Counted from the stretch's first letter, positions 8,325 to 16,712 are shown. The stretch is 64,000 bases of DNA from Paraburkholderia fungorum (GCF_902833645.1 NZ_CADFGE010000001.1:496001-560000), one strand, 5' to 3'. Translations and numbers: made by a program. Notes: generated by a model not told the origin, from the letters alone.

Positions 8325-8340
8325 TGGCCTGGCTTTTGCA
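8325..8340 (+). promoter_or_regulatory. Sigma-54 promoter of the thiolase operon
   Basis: TGGCCTGGCTTTTGCA differs from the classical TGGCACGGCTTTTGCA at only two bases, with GG and GC correctly spaced. Transcription would start near 8351, 34 bases before the thiolase ATG at 8385. Confidence 0.8.
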
Positions 8341-8384
8341 TGAAGAGCCGTCATTCCCATCCCCAAGCCAAGGAGTTGTTCGCA

Positions 8385-9551
8385 ATGCAACCGACCATCA
8401 TCGGATGGAGCCATATCCCGTTCGGCAAGCTCGACGCGTTGGACATCGAACGCATGATTGCCGACAGCGCACTCGGTGCGCTCGAGCATGCCGGCGTCGA
8501 AGCCGGTCAGATCGATTCGATTCACGTGGGCACGTTTAACGGCGGGTTCGTCTATCAGGACTTTCCGTCGGCGCTCGTCTTCAACGCGATTCCCGAAATG
8601 CGTTTCACCTCGACCGTACGGTGTGAAAACGCGTGCTCGACCGGCTCGGCCGCGGTGTACTCCGCGCTCGATGCGGTGCGCTCGGGCCGCTCCGCGTGCG
8701 CACTGGTGATCGGCTACGAGAAGATGACAAGCCTGCCGACCGCCGAAGTGGGCAAGGTGTTGCAGAAGTGCTCGTATGCGAGCGAAGAAGCGGACGTGCC
8801 GGGCGGATTCGCGGGCATTTTCGGCCAGCTCGCGCAAACGTATTTCGATCGCTATGGCGACCAGTCGGATGCGCTCGCGGCGATTGCCGCGAAGAATCAT
8901 CACAACGGCGTGTCGAACCCGTATGCGCATATGCGCCGCGATTTCGGCTATGACTTTTGCCGCACGCCGTCGGAGAAAAACCCGTTCGTTGCCGGGCCGT
9001 TGAAGCGCACCGACTGCTCGATGATCTCTGACGGCGCGGCCGCGCTGATCATCGCGTCGCCGGACATCGCGCGGCGCGCGCGTCACGCGGTCGAGTTTCG
9101 CGCGACGGTGCAGGTGAGCGACTACCTGCCGCTGTCGCGGCGCGATCCGATCGCGTTCGAAGGCGCGCGGCTCGCGTGGAAACAAGGGCTGGCGCAAGCC
9201 GGCATGACACTCGACGATCTGTCGCTGGTCGAAACCCACGACTGCTTCACGATTGCCGAACTGATCGAATACGAGGCGATGGGTCTGGCCGAACCGGGAC
9301 AGGGCGCCCGTGTGATTCTCGACGGGGTGACCACGAAAGAGGGGCGCCTGCCGGTCAATGCGTCGGGCGGATTGAAGGCGAAGGGGCATCCGGTTGGCGC
9401 GACGGGCGTGTCAATGCACGTGATGGCGGCGATGCAGGTCAGCGGCCAGGCCGGCGCGATGCAAATTCCAAATGCACGCACGGCCGGGGTGTTCAACATG
9501 GGCGGCGCGGCCGTGACCAATTATCTGAGCATTCTCGAAGCACGCCGCTGA
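8385..9551 (+). CDS. SCP-x-type thiolase (acetyl-CoA acetyltransferase)
   Basis: This 388-residue protein is a thiolase of the sterol-carrier-protein-x branch. The nucleophilic Cys lies in CENACSTGSAAVY (about residue 82-84), the catalytic His in ETHDCFTIAELIEYE, and the C-terminal GGLKAKGHPVGATG loop carries the second catalytic His. It cleaves a 3-ketoacyl-CoA or condenses acyl-CoAs. AAGGAG precedes the ATG at 8385. The frame is open to 8340, but that start falls inside the sigma-54 promoter. It heads an operon with the acyl-CoA ligase 67 bases downstream. Together with the TRAP importer this suggests uptake, CoA activation and thiolytic breakdown of an organic acid. Confidence 0.9.
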   Translation: MQPTIIGWSHIPFGKLDALDIERMIADSALGALEHAGVEAGQIDSIHVGTFNGGFVYQDFPSALVFNAIPEMRFTSTVRCENACSTGSAAVYSALDAVRSGRSACALVIGYEKMTSLPTAEVGKVLQKCSYASEEADVPGGFAGIFGQLAQTYFDRYGDQSDALAAIAAKNHHNGVSNPYAHMRRDFGYDFCRTPSEKNPFVAGPLKRTDCSMISDGAAALIIASPDIARRARHAVEFRATVQVSDYLPLSRRDPIAFEGARLAWKQGLAQAGMTLDDLSLVETHDCFTIAELIEYEAMGLAEPGQGARVILDGVTTKEGRLPVNASGGLKAKGHPVGATGVSMHVMAAMQVSGQAGAMQIPNARTAGVFNMGGAAVTNYLSILEARR

Positions 9552-9618
9552 AAGGCATCCGATCATCTGGACCAGGTATGCGCGCCTCTCAACCTCTCTT
9601 TCTTCAAAGCACTGGCTT

Positions 9619-11205
9619 ATGCTGACCACCGTCATGAACCTCGGGAATCTGCTGACCGACGCAGCCCGACGCCACGCCGATCAACCCGGCTTCATTCACG
9701 CCGAACGCAGCGTGAGCTGGCACGACATCAACGCACGCGTCGACGCGGTCGCGCACGGTTTGAGCCGGCTCGGCATCGGCAAGGGCGACAAGATTCTCGT
9801 GCATTCGCGCAACAACCTGGCGCTCTTCGAAAGCGCATGGGTCGCGTTCAAACTCGGCGCCGTGTGGGTGCCGACCAACTGCCGGATTACCGCAGCGGAA
9901 GCGGCGTATCTCGGCGAATCGAGCGGTGCGGTGGCGATGATCTACGAAGTCGGTTTCGACGCCCACGTCGACGCGGTGCGCGCGGCGTCGCCGGCCTTGC
10001 AGCATGTGATCGCAATCGGCACGCCGCGGGTGGGCGAACTCGCTTACGAGACACTCGCGCAGCAGATGGACGCACCGCCGTTCGCCGCGGTGGATGTGGA
10101 CCGTGACGATCCGCTGTGGTTTTTCTATACGTCCGGCACGACAGGGCGCCCGAAAGCGGGCGTGCTCACGCACGGACAGATGGCTTTTGTGCTGACCAAT
10201 CACATTGCCGATCTGATGCCCGGTTTGACGCACGAGTCGCGCTCGCTCGTGGCGGCGCCGCTCTCGCACGGCGCGGGCATTCATGCGATGGTCAACGTTG
10301 CGCGCGCGGCGGCCAGCATTCTGCCGGCGTCGGAGAAACTCGATGCCGAAGAGGCTTGGGCGCTGGTGGAAAAACACCGCGTCGACAATATGTTCACCGT
10401 GCCCACCATCGTCAAGATGCTGACCGAGCATGAATCGGTGGACCGTTACGATCACAGTTCGCTGAAGTACGTGATCTATGCCGGGGCGCCGATGTATCGC
10501 GAGGATCAGAAGCATGCGCTGCGCAAGCTGGGCAAGGTGCTGGTGCAGTATTACGGTCTCGGCGAAGTGACCGGCAATATCACGGTGCTGCCGCCCTCGC
10601 TGCACACCGCCGACGACCATGCCGCGGGCAGCCGCGTCGGCACTTGCGGCTACGCCCGCACTGGCATTGAAATCGGCATTCTCGATGACGAAGGCCATCG
10701 CCTCGCAGCAGGCGCGAGCGGCGAAATTTGCGTGCGCGGGCCGGCGGTGTTCATCGGCTACTACAACAATGCGGAAGCGAACGAAAAGGCCTTCCGTCAT
10801 GGCTGGTTCCATACCGGAGACCTGGGCCACCTCGATGAACAGGGCTTCCTTTACATCACCGGACGATCATCGGACATGTACATCTCCGGCGGCTCGAACG
10901 TTTATCCGCGCGAAGTCGAAGAAGCGATTCTTACGCATAAGGCCGTGCAGGAAGTCGCGGTAGTCGGCATGCCCGATCCCAAGTGGGGGGAAATCGGCGT
11001 CGCGGTGGTGGTGCGGCGCGAAGGCTGGGCACTCAAGGAGGAAGCCTTGCTGGCGCATCTCGAACCGCATCTCGCACGCTACAAATGGCCGAAACGCTGT
11101 GTGTTCTGGGACGCGTTACCCAAATCCGCCTACGGCAAGATCGTCAAGAAAGATATCAAGGCCTTGCTGGCCGCGCCTATGGAAGCCGTGACGGCGGAGC
11201 GCTAA
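9619..11205 (+). CDS. Acyl-CoA synthetase (AMP-forming, class I adenylate-forming enzyme)
   Basis: The 528-residue enzyme has all adenylate-forming signatures: the P-loop-like A3 motif FYTSGTTGRPKAG near residue 170, YYGLGEVTG (A5), GWFHTGDLGHLDEQGFLYITGR (A7/A8 hinge, about 395-420), and the C-terminal Lys region KSAYGKIVKKDI near 510. It converts a carboxylic acid, ATP and CoA to acyl-CoA. It follows the thiolase on the same strand, so both are probably read from the sigma-54 promoter at 8325. An alternative ATG at 9634 (MNLGNLL) is also plausible as start. The acid is unknown; a medium-chain or aryl acid is a reasonable guess. Confidence 0.9.
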   Translation: MLTTVMNLGNLLTDAARRHADQPGFIHAERSVSWHDINARVDAVAHGLSRLGIGKGDKILVHSRNNLALFESAWVAFKLGAVWVPTNCRITAAEAAYLGESSGAVAMIYEVGFDAHVDAVRAASPALQHVIAIGTPRVGELAYETLAQQMDAPPFAAVDVDRDDPLWFFYTSGTTGRPKAGVLTHGQMAFVLTNHIADLMPGLTHESRSLVAAPLSHGAGIHAMVNVARAAASILPASEKLDAEEAWALVEKHRVDNMFTVPTIVKMLTEHESVDRYDHSSLKYVIYAGAPMYREDQKHALRKLGKVLVQYYGLGEVTGNITVLPPSLHTADDHAAGSRVGTCGYARTGIEIGILDDEGHRLAAGASGEICVRGPAVFIGYYNNAEANEKAFRHGWFHTGDLGHLDEQGFLYITGRSSDMYISGGSNVYPREVEEAILTHKAVQEVAVVGMPDPKWGEIGVAVVVRREGWALKEEALLAHLEPHLARYKWPKRCVFWDALPKSAYGKIVKKDIKALLAAPMEAVTAER

Positions 11206-11215
11206 CGCTTCAGCT

Positions 11216-11257
11216 TGCCCGGCGCAGCCGCGTGCTGGATTAGCCGCGCGCCGGGCA
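11216..11257. terminator. Hairpin between acyl-CoA ligase and AraC gene
   Basis: TGCCCGGCGC (11216-11225) pairs perfectly with GCGCCGGGCA (11248-11257) across a 22-base loop. It sits 10 bases after the ligase stop and ahead of the convergent AraC gene stop. No U-tract is present. Confidence 0.5.
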
Positions 11258-11280
11258 GGGAAGTGGAGCCGCTTGAGCCG

Positions 11281-12093
11281 CTACGCGTAAAACGCCGACG
11301 GCACCACGCCGAAATGCCGCTTGAACATGGCCGCGAAAGCGCTTTGGCTGGTGTAGCCATGATCCAGCGCGACCGCGATGATCTTCTCGCCGTGCGCGAG
11401 CCGTTTGAGCGCGAGCAGCAAGCGCGCCTGCTGGCGCCAGCGGCCGAACGTCAAACCGGTTTCGCGCTGGAACCAGCGGTGGAATGTCTTTTCGGATACA
11501 TCGAGCGTGCTGGCCCATGCGCCGATGGTGCGGTTGTCGTCGGGGGCGGCGAACAGGCTATTGCATACCTCGCGTAGACGCTGATCGGTCGGCCACGGCA
11601 GATAAAGCGGCAGCGACGGCACCGCATTCAATTCCGCCAGCAGCAAGCGCATCAGATGATCGTGGCGCGAGCCGTCGGTGTAATCCGGCGGCACGTCGAT
11701 CGCCGCGAGGATCAACTCGCGCAACAGCGGATGCACTTCGACCACGCAACTGCGGGTGGGCAAATGCGCGGTCGCGCCGGGTTCGACAAACACCGTGCGC
11801 ATCTTCACGTCGCCGCTCATCTGCACCGAATGATCGACCTCGGGTTCGAGCCACACGCCCCGCGTGGGCGGCACGACCCACGAGCCGGTTGCCGATTCGA
11901 TCAACATCACGCCTTCGATCGCATAGAGCAATTGCGCGCGCCGATGACGGTGCGGCGCAATCACGGTGCCGTGCGGATACCACGCGGCCATCGCCGAGAC
12001 CGGCATGGGCGTGCTCTCGAACGGCACGTGCGCGCCCGGCGCGGTGGGCGTTTCGGTGTGGCGTGCCGCGGGCATTGGAGTTCGCGCGTTCAT
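11281..12093 (-). CDS. AraC family regulator with N-terminal cupin (NimR-like)
   Basis: The 270-residue protein has an N-terminal cupin (HGTVIAPHRHRRAQLLYAIEGVMLIE, about residues 40-66, with the HRH ligand-type cluster) and a C-terminal double HTH: DVSEKTFHRWFQRETGLTFGRWRQQARLLLAL (about 190-222) and VALDHGYTSQSAFAAMFKRHFGVVPSAFY. This layout matches the NimR/YeaM-like branch, whose members control a neighbouring exporter. The divergent gene at 12238 encodes a DMT transporter, fitting that pattern. The ligand is unknown. Confidence 0.88.
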   Translation of the reverse strand: MNARTPMPAARHTETPTAPGAHVPFESTPMPVSAMAAWYPHGTVIAPHRHRRAQLLYAIEGVMLIESATGSWVVPPTRGVWLEPEVDHSVQMSGDVKMRTVFVEPGATAHLPTRSCVVEVHPLLRELILAAIDVPPDYTDGSRHDHLMRLLLAELNAVPSLPLYLPWPTDQRLREVCNSLFAAPDDNRTIGAWASTLDVSEKTFHRWFQRETGLTFGRWRQQARLLLALKRLAHGEKIIAVALDHGYTSQSAFAAMFKRHFGVVPSAFYA

Positions 12094-12237
12094 TCGTCGT
12101 GTTGCCCTTCATCGGATGGTTGACCGTTTCACGACAGATAAAGACCTTTTGGCGTGAGACGGACCTTGCCTGCGAGCGCAAGAATTCATGTCACTTCGGA
12201 GCCCCCGATTCCTATCGACAATCTATTAGAGCGTGAC

Positions 12238-13146
12238 ATGAAGAAATCGTATTTCCTGTTTCCCTTTGTGGCAATCCTGTTGTGGGCCGGCAATGTCATT
12301 GTGTCGAAGCTGTCCGCGCGCACGATCGACCCTTCGGCCATCACGTTCTACCGCCTGTTACTAGCGGTCGCGCTGATGAGCCTGTTCACGCTGAAGCCGG
12401 CCTGGGGCAATCGCGCGGCGATCGTGCCGCAACTGCCGAAGCTCGCCGTGCTCGGCTTTCTGGCGATGGCATTGTTCCAGAGCCTCTCCTATGAAGCGGC
12501 CAAAACGACCACGGCGACCAACATGTCGATCATCACCGCGCTCGTGCCGCTGATGACGATGGTGGCCAGCACGCTGCTGCTCGGCGAAGCGCCGACCACG
12601 GGAATGGTGGGTGGCGGGGTCCTGTCGCTGGCCGGCGTGGTGTATCTGATCACGCAAGGCAACCCGGCGATGCTGCTTGCCAACGGCGCGCATCTTGGCG
12701 ATCTGCTGATGATTTTCGCGGCGCTCGCGTATGCGCTGTATGGCGTGTTGCTCAAGCGCTGGCACGTGGGGCTGCCGTCGTGGCAATCCACCTACCTGCA
12801 GGCGCTTTTCGCGCTGGTGTTCATGCTGCCGATGCTGCTGCGTCTGCCGGCGGCCGAAGCCATGCCGACGCGCGCCAGCGTGCCGCTGATCCTGTATGCC
12901 GGTGTGCTGGCCTCGGTGGTGCTGCCGTTTCTCTGGATGCAGGGGGTCAAGCATCTCGGCCCGAATCGTTGCGCGCTCTTCATGAACGTGTTGCCGATCG
13001 CGACTGCGCTCATCGCCATCACCATGCTCGGCGAAACCTTGCACCTGTATCACGTGCTCGGCGGCGGTACGGCGCTGGTGGGCGTGATTGTCGCGCAAAT
13101 GTTCAAACGGCCGCCCGCGGCACAAGCGGCCACGGCGCGAGACTAG
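12238..13146 (+). CDS. DMT superfamily transporter (EamA)
   Basis: A 302-residue inner-membrane protein with about ten hydrophobic segments and two EamA repeats: PFVAILLWAGNVIVSKLSARTI at the N-terminus and the second repeat starting near residue 150 (LGDLLMIFAALAYALYGVLLKRW). Such proteins are usually exporters of amino acids or metabolites. I take the ATG at 12238 because the preceding part of the frame, back to 12154, is not membrane-like and MKKSYFLFP is a typical start. It is divergent from the AraC gene, which probably regulates it. A clear terminator follows. Confidence 0.88.
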   Translation: MKKSYFLFPFVAILLWAGNVIVSKLSARTIDPSAITFYRLLLAVALMSLFTLKPAWGNRAAIVPQLPKLAVLGFLAMALFQSLSYEAAKTTTATNMSIITALVPLMTMVASTLLLGEAPTTGMVGGGVLSLAGVVYLITQGNPAMLLANGAHLGDLLMIFAALAYALYGVLLKRWHVGLPSWQSTYLQALFALVFMLPMLLRLPAAEAMPTRASVPLILYAGVLASVVLPFLWMQGVKHLGPNRCALFMNVLPIATALIAITMLGETLHLYHVLGGGTALVGVIVAQMFKRPPAAQAATARD

Positions 13147-13166
13147 ACCGCAACGAGGGACATCCG

Positions 13167-13202
13167 ACGGGGCCATGTGTTTCGGTAAACACGTCGCCCC
13201 GT
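13167..13202 (+). terminator. Terminator after DMT transporter
   Basis: A two-tier hairpin: outer ACGGGGC (13167-13173) with GCCCCGT (13196-13202), inner GTGTTT (13177-13182) with AAACAC (13187-13192) around CGGT. It is followed by TGTTGC. It lies between the DMT gene and the convergent activator gene. Confidence 0.65.
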
Positions 13203-13218
13203 TGTTGCATGCACGCGT

Positions 13219-14361
13219 TCAGCCGTAATCCGCCATCAGCATATCGCTGCCAAGGTCACGCACGTGCGGAATGCGAAACTGCCTGAGCTTGCGATAGAGC
13301 GACGCGCGGCAAATACCGAGTTCGCGCGACGCGGCCGAGATATTCCAGCGACTCGCGGACAGCGCACGCAGAATGTTGTCGCGTTCGCTCGGCGGCGCGA
13401 CCGGCAAGCGGGCCGCGTCTGCGAAACGCGCGGCATGCGATGCGGCGTAGCCGCCGCTGTCACGTGACGCGGCGTACGGCTGCGGCGCTGCCTGAAACGC
13501 GGGGTGCAAGGTCGGGTGCAGACCGATTCGCCCGACCATGCCTTTACCGGGCTGAACATTGGCTGGCAGGTCGCCCGCGCGAATCATGTCGCCGTTCTTT
13601 ACCGCGCATGCGTACTGAAGTGCCGTACGCATCTGCCGCAGATTGCCCGGCCATTTGCAGTGCAGCAGAATCTCGCGCGCCTCGCTATCGATGTTGGCCT
13701 CGAGCGTCATGCCCGGTGCTTCGCGTTCGAGGATCGATTGCAGCAGCCATGCACGGTCGTGCCGCTCGCGTACCGGCGGCAAATGCACGATGCCCACGGC
13801 GATCCGGTAATAGAGATCTTCACGGAACGTTCCCGCTTCGACGTGCGATTCGATGTTCTGATGCGTCGCGCAGATCAGTTGGAGATCGACCGCAATAGGC
13901 TCGGCTGAACCGATCGGCGTCACCTCGCGCTCGGACAGTGCGCGCAGCAAGCGGGTTTGCTGCGCTGCGGGCATATCGCCGATCTCATCGAGGAACAGCG
14001 TGCCGCGATGCGCGAGCACGACCTTGCCTTTCATGCCGGTGGAGAGCGCGCCGGAGAATGCGCCGCGCGCATAGCCGAACAGTTCGCTTTCGATCAGGTT
14101 CTCAGGGATCGAGCCGCAATTCACCGACACCATCGCCGCATGCCGGCGGTTGCTGTAGTCGTGCAGCGCACGCGCGAGATATTCCTTGCCGGTACCGGTC
14201 TCGCCGAGAATCAGAATGGGAAGTTGCCGGTCGATGAGCAGGCGGGCACGCGATAGCGTGGCCAGCATCGTAGGATCGTCGCCACATAGTCGGCTAATAG
14301 GTAGCCCCGATGAGCGAGATGAGTCTGCACGGGCGCGGTCCAGCGGGTCGTGGGCGGTCAT
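13219..14361 (-). CDS. Sigma-54-dependent transcriptional activator without sensor domain
   Basis: The 380-residue protein is almost entirely AAA+ domain plus a Fis-type HTH. Walker A is GETGTGKE (53-60), Walker B LFLDEIGD (122-129), and the sigma-54 contact loop reads GAFSGA (100-105), with Ser in place of the usual Thr. The HTH lies at about 340-368 (WNISAASRELGICRASLYRKL). The sequence resembles the C-terminal half of AcoR-type activators. No GAF, PAS or receiver domain precedes the AAA+ part, so activity must be set by expression, by a partner protein or by the short Arg-rich N-terminus. ATG 14361 follows AAAGAGAG; the frame extends to 14454. Probable targets are the sigma-54 promoters at 8047, 8325 and 15584. 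Confidence 0.9.
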   Translation of the reverse strand: MTAHDPLDRARADSSRSSGLPISRLCGDDPTMLATLSRARLLIDRQLPILILGETGTGKEYLARALHDYSNRRHAAMVSVNCGSIPENLIESELFGYARGAFSGALSTGMKGKVVLAHRGTLFLDEIGDMPAAQQTRLLRALSEREVTPIGSAEPIAVDLQLICATHQNIESHVEAGTFREDLYYRIAVGIVHLPPVRERHDRAWLLQSILEREAPGMTLEANIDSEAREILLHCKWPGNLRQMRTALQYACAVKNGDMIRAGDLPANVQPGKGMVGRIGLHPTLHPAFQAAPQPYAASRDSGGYAASHAARFADAARLPVAPPSERDNILRALSASRWNISAASRELGICRASLYRKLRQFRIPHVRDLGSDMLMADYG

Positions 14362-14504
14362 GGCATCTCTCTTTATGTCTCTGATTGGCAGGATCGGCCC
14401 GGCTTGTGGCCCGGCGGATCGAAAAAGCTGCCAGCGGTTTGTCTCCGAAACCAAGCATAGTGCGATTCATTAATAGTCTCCAATACATTATGATGCGACG
14501 ACTG

Positions 14505-14519
14505 ATACCGGTTAGGTAT
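14505..14519. promoter_or_regulatory. LysR-type box (ATACC-N5-GGTAT)
   Basis: ATACCGGTTAGGTAT is an inverted repeat with the T-N11-A core of LysR-type binding sites. It lies 35 bases before the LysR start at 14554, in the region shared with the divergent activator gene, so it is a likely autoregulatory site. Confidence 0.6.
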
Positions 14520-14553
14520 AAGTCGGATTCCTATTTGCGGACTTGGGGCGGGC

Positions 14554-15453
14554 ATGGAGCTGAGGCAATTACGCTACTTCGTCGTACTTGCGGAGACCCT
14601 GCACTTCGGGCGGGCGGCGGCGCTGCTCAATATCTCCCAGCCACCGCTGTCGCGGCAGATCGCATTGCTCGAAGCGGAACTGGGCGTCGTGCTGCTGGAT
14701 CGCACACGCCGCAGCGTGCGGCTCTCGGCAGCCGGGCATCGCTTCTATCGCGATGCCAAGACGGTGATGGCCACCGTCGACCAGGCGCGCGGTCATGCGC
14801 GTGCCGCCGACCTTGGCGAGGAGGGCACGCTGATGGCGGGCTTCATGTTCGCCGCCGCGTACAGCATCGTGCCGGTGCTGACGCGTGAGTACGCATCGGC
14901 TTTTCCGCGGGTCGAACTGAAGCTCAGCGAAAGTATTCCCACCTTGCTCGTGGCCGATATTCGCGCCGGCAAGGCCGATGTCGGCATCATGTATCCGTCG
15001 GATTCGGCGGTCGAACTGGAGACCCGCACGATCTTCAGCGAGCAACTGGTAGCCGTGCTCCCCGAAGGGCACCGGCTCGCGACAAGAGCGGCGATTTCCA
15101 TTGCCGAGTTGCGCGACGAGTGGTTCATCATTTCTCCACATGCGGCCTCGCCGTTCATCTACAACACGATCGTCGAGCATTGCCGGCGCTCGGGGTTTAC
15201 GCCGCGCATCCGCCTCGAAACCAATTTTCAGCAGACCATCGTGAACCTCGTCGCGCAGCAACTCGGTGTTGCGCTCGTGCATAGCTCGATGCGCAGTACC
15301 CACGCGGATAACGTCAGGTTCGTGCCCTTGCAGCACGCGCCTTATGTCGACGTCGCGCTGGTGTGGAGCCCCGATACGCTGAATCCCTGCGTGGCACGGT
15401 TCGTCGACATCGCCGCGCAACTGGGCCTGGTCGGTACGCGTTCGGGCAGCTAG
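14554..15453 (+). CDS. LysR family transcriptional regulator
   Basis: A typical LysR regulator of 299 residues. The winged HTH occupies residues 1-60 (MELRQLRYFVVLAETLHFGRAAALLNISQPPLSRQI), followed by a linker helix and an effector domain. The N-terminus resembles the BenM/CatM branch, which responds to aromatic acids or their muconate products. It is divergent from the sigma-54 activator and has a T-N11-A box in the shared region, so it may control that activator, itself, or both. The PPC-domain genes follow on the same strand after 179 bases but have their own sigma-54 promoter. Confidence 0.9.
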   Translation: MELRQLRYFVVLAETLHFGRAAALLNISQPPLSRQIALLEAELGVVLLDRTRRSVRLSAAGHRFYRDAKTVMATVDQARGHARAADLGEEGTLMAGFMFAAAYSIVPVLTREYASAFPRVELKLSESIPTLLVADIRAGKADVGIMYPSDSAVELETRTIFSEQLVAVLPEGHRLATRAAISIAELRDEWFIISPHAASPFIYNTIVEHCRRSGFTPRIRLETNFQQTIVNLVAQQLGVALVHSSMRSTHADNVRFVPLQHAPYVDVALVWSPDTLNPCVARFVDIAAQLGLVGTRSGS

Positions 15454-15479
15454 CGAGTCGCTTCACCCTATGACACGCG

Positions 15480-15495
15480 CACGACACCTGTAGCA
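15480..15495 (+). promoter_or_regulatory. Degenerate copy of the 8149-8166 palindrome
   Basis: CACGACACCTGTAGCA matches the core TGCGACACGTGTCGCA at 12 of 16 positions, including CGACAC and the TGT and GCA of the other half. It lies about 90 bases upstream of the sigma-54 promoter at 15584, a normal enhancer distance. Further GACA half-sites surround it. Confidence 0.5.
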
Positions 15496-15583
15496 CGGCG
15501 CGCGACAGATGTTGCTGCGCAGGCGGCGCTGTTCATGCGGGCTGAGGCCTGCCGCGCCGCGTGCGTCGCGAATCGCGTTCAGA

Positions 15584-15599
15584 TGGCATTGAAGTTGCT
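15584..15599 (+). promoter_or_regulatory. Sigma-54 promoter of the PPC-domain pair
   Basis: TGGCATTGAAGTTGCT matches TGGCAC-N5-TTGCW with one difference and correct spacing. Transcription would start near 15610, 23 bases before the ATG at 15633. This also argues against the upstream GTG (15561) as a start codon. Confidence 0.75.
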
Positions 15600-15632
15600 A
15601 TTAAGGAGCGTCGCAATCTACCTGACCCTCCC

Positions 15633-16166
15633 ATGACGTTAAAGACAGAAGCTTTCCGCCACCCTGGCGCAGCCGCTCACCCGCGGGTGCTGGCCACGGT
15701 AGTGCGGGAGCCGCGCGAATTGCGCGTTGAAATACCCAGCGGATGCAACGCCGGCAAGGTGCTGCGCGACCTGATGATGCACCACGGCTTTTGCGGCGCA
15801 ACCGGCCGGATCTGCAGCGGTTCGGCGCGCGCGTTGCAGTACCACGTCGTCATCAAGGCGGCGCAAGGCGAGCGGCCTTACATCTACGGCACCCCTAACA
15901 TGGAGAATGACGAAGTCGCATTGCTGCACGGCGCGGTAACGATCGGTAAGGATCGTGCGGGCAGCGTCGCGCTGCATTGTCACGGTGCGTTCGTCGGCGG
16001 CGATGGCCGGCTGCACGGTGGCCACGTGATCCTCGATCGCCTCGAGGTGGGCCGCGAACCGCTGGTGTTGCGGCTCTGCGCGTTCGCGCACGGTGGCTTC
16101 ACGCAATATGTCGACGAGGAAACCCGCTATACCTTGTTTGGACCGACGGTGGAGGATGCCGCATGA
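15633..16166 (+). CDS. PPC (DUF296) domain protein 1
   Basis: This 177-residue protein appears to carry a divergent PPC/DUF296-type fold: LRVEIPSGCNAGKVLRDLMMHHGFCGATGRICSGSARALQYHVVI resembles the start of the domain, and VALHCHGAFVGGDGRLHGGHVI is the domain's His/Gly-rich core, the expected metal-binding region. In plants the domain accompanies AT-hooks; bacterial members are stand-alone and mostly uncharacterised. I start it at the ATG at 15633, since the upstream GTG (15561) lies before the sigma-54 promoter. The stop overlaps the start of the second PPC gene (ATGA), so the two are co-translated and may form a hetero-oligomer. Confidence 0.75.
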   Translation: MTLKTEAFRHPGAAAHPRVLATVVREPRELRVEIPSGCNAGKVLRDLMMHHGFCGATGRICSGSARALQYHVVIKAAQGERPYIYGTPNMENDEVALLHGAVTIGKDRAGSVALHCHGAFVGGDGRLHGGHVILDRLEVGREPLVLRLCAFAHGGFTQYVDEETRYTLFGPTVEDAA

Positions 16167-16609
16167 GCGCGCAATCCAACTCGTCCGATGTCAAACTCGA
16201 AGCCGGCTGCTACGGACGCACTTTGATTGCACGCCTGAAGCCGAATGAGGACATCGTCGAATCGCTCGAGCGCCTGTGCGCGCAATACGGCATCGGCCGC
16301 GCGGTGGTGCGCAGCGCGGTCGGCAGTCTGATCGATGGACATCTGACAAGCGGCGCGGGCGCCGTGCAGGCCACGCAGATTGTCAAAGGGCCGGGCGTCG
16401 AGATCGTGGGACTGTTCGGAGAGGTCGCGTGTGCCGTGCCGGGTCGCGACGGGACAGGCACGACGGAGCTCACCGCGATTCTGTCCGGCACGGACAGTCA
16501 GGTGTTTGCCGGCCGCGTGGTGCGCGGGATGAATCTGTCGTTCATCACGGTGGAGGTGACGTTGCAGGAGTGGCTCGCGGATGCGGAGGAACTGGCGAAA
16601 CGTGCTTGA
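16163..16609 (+). CDS. PPC (DUF296) domain protein 2
   Basis: A 148-residue stand-alone PPC-domain protein: CYGRTLIARLKPNEDIVESLERLCAQYGIGRAVVRSAVGSL is the standard N-terminal half, and GPGVEIVGLFGEVA plus VFAGRVVRGMNLSFITVEVTL the second half. Instead of the G-HxHxH metal site seen in many members, the corresponding loop reads GEVACAVPGRDGTG, without His, so metal binding may be left to the partner encoded just upstream. GGAGG precedes the ATG at 16163, which overlaps the previous stop by four bases. Its role is unknown. Regulation by sigma-54 is inferred from the promoter at 15584. Confidence 0.8.
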   Translation: MSAQSNSSDVKLEAGCYGRTLIARLKPNEDIVESLERLCAQYGIGRAVVRSAVGSLIDGHLTSGAGAVQATQIVKGPGVEIVGLFGEVACAVPGRDGTGTTELTAILSGTDSQVFAGRVVRGMNLSFITVEVTLQEWLADAEELAKRA

Positions 16610-16712
16610 CGAATAATCAAAAGTAAAAAATTCATGTGACGAAACAACGCCTGTTTTCTTCTGTGATCTGACAGAAATTTCCGATACCGATACGTCGAGA
16701 TTGAACCTGGCG

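Noticed and set aside
15561..15632. Upstream GTG start for the first PPC gene
   Set aside because: The sigma-54 promoter at 15584-15599 lies inside this extension, so it would not be on the transcript.
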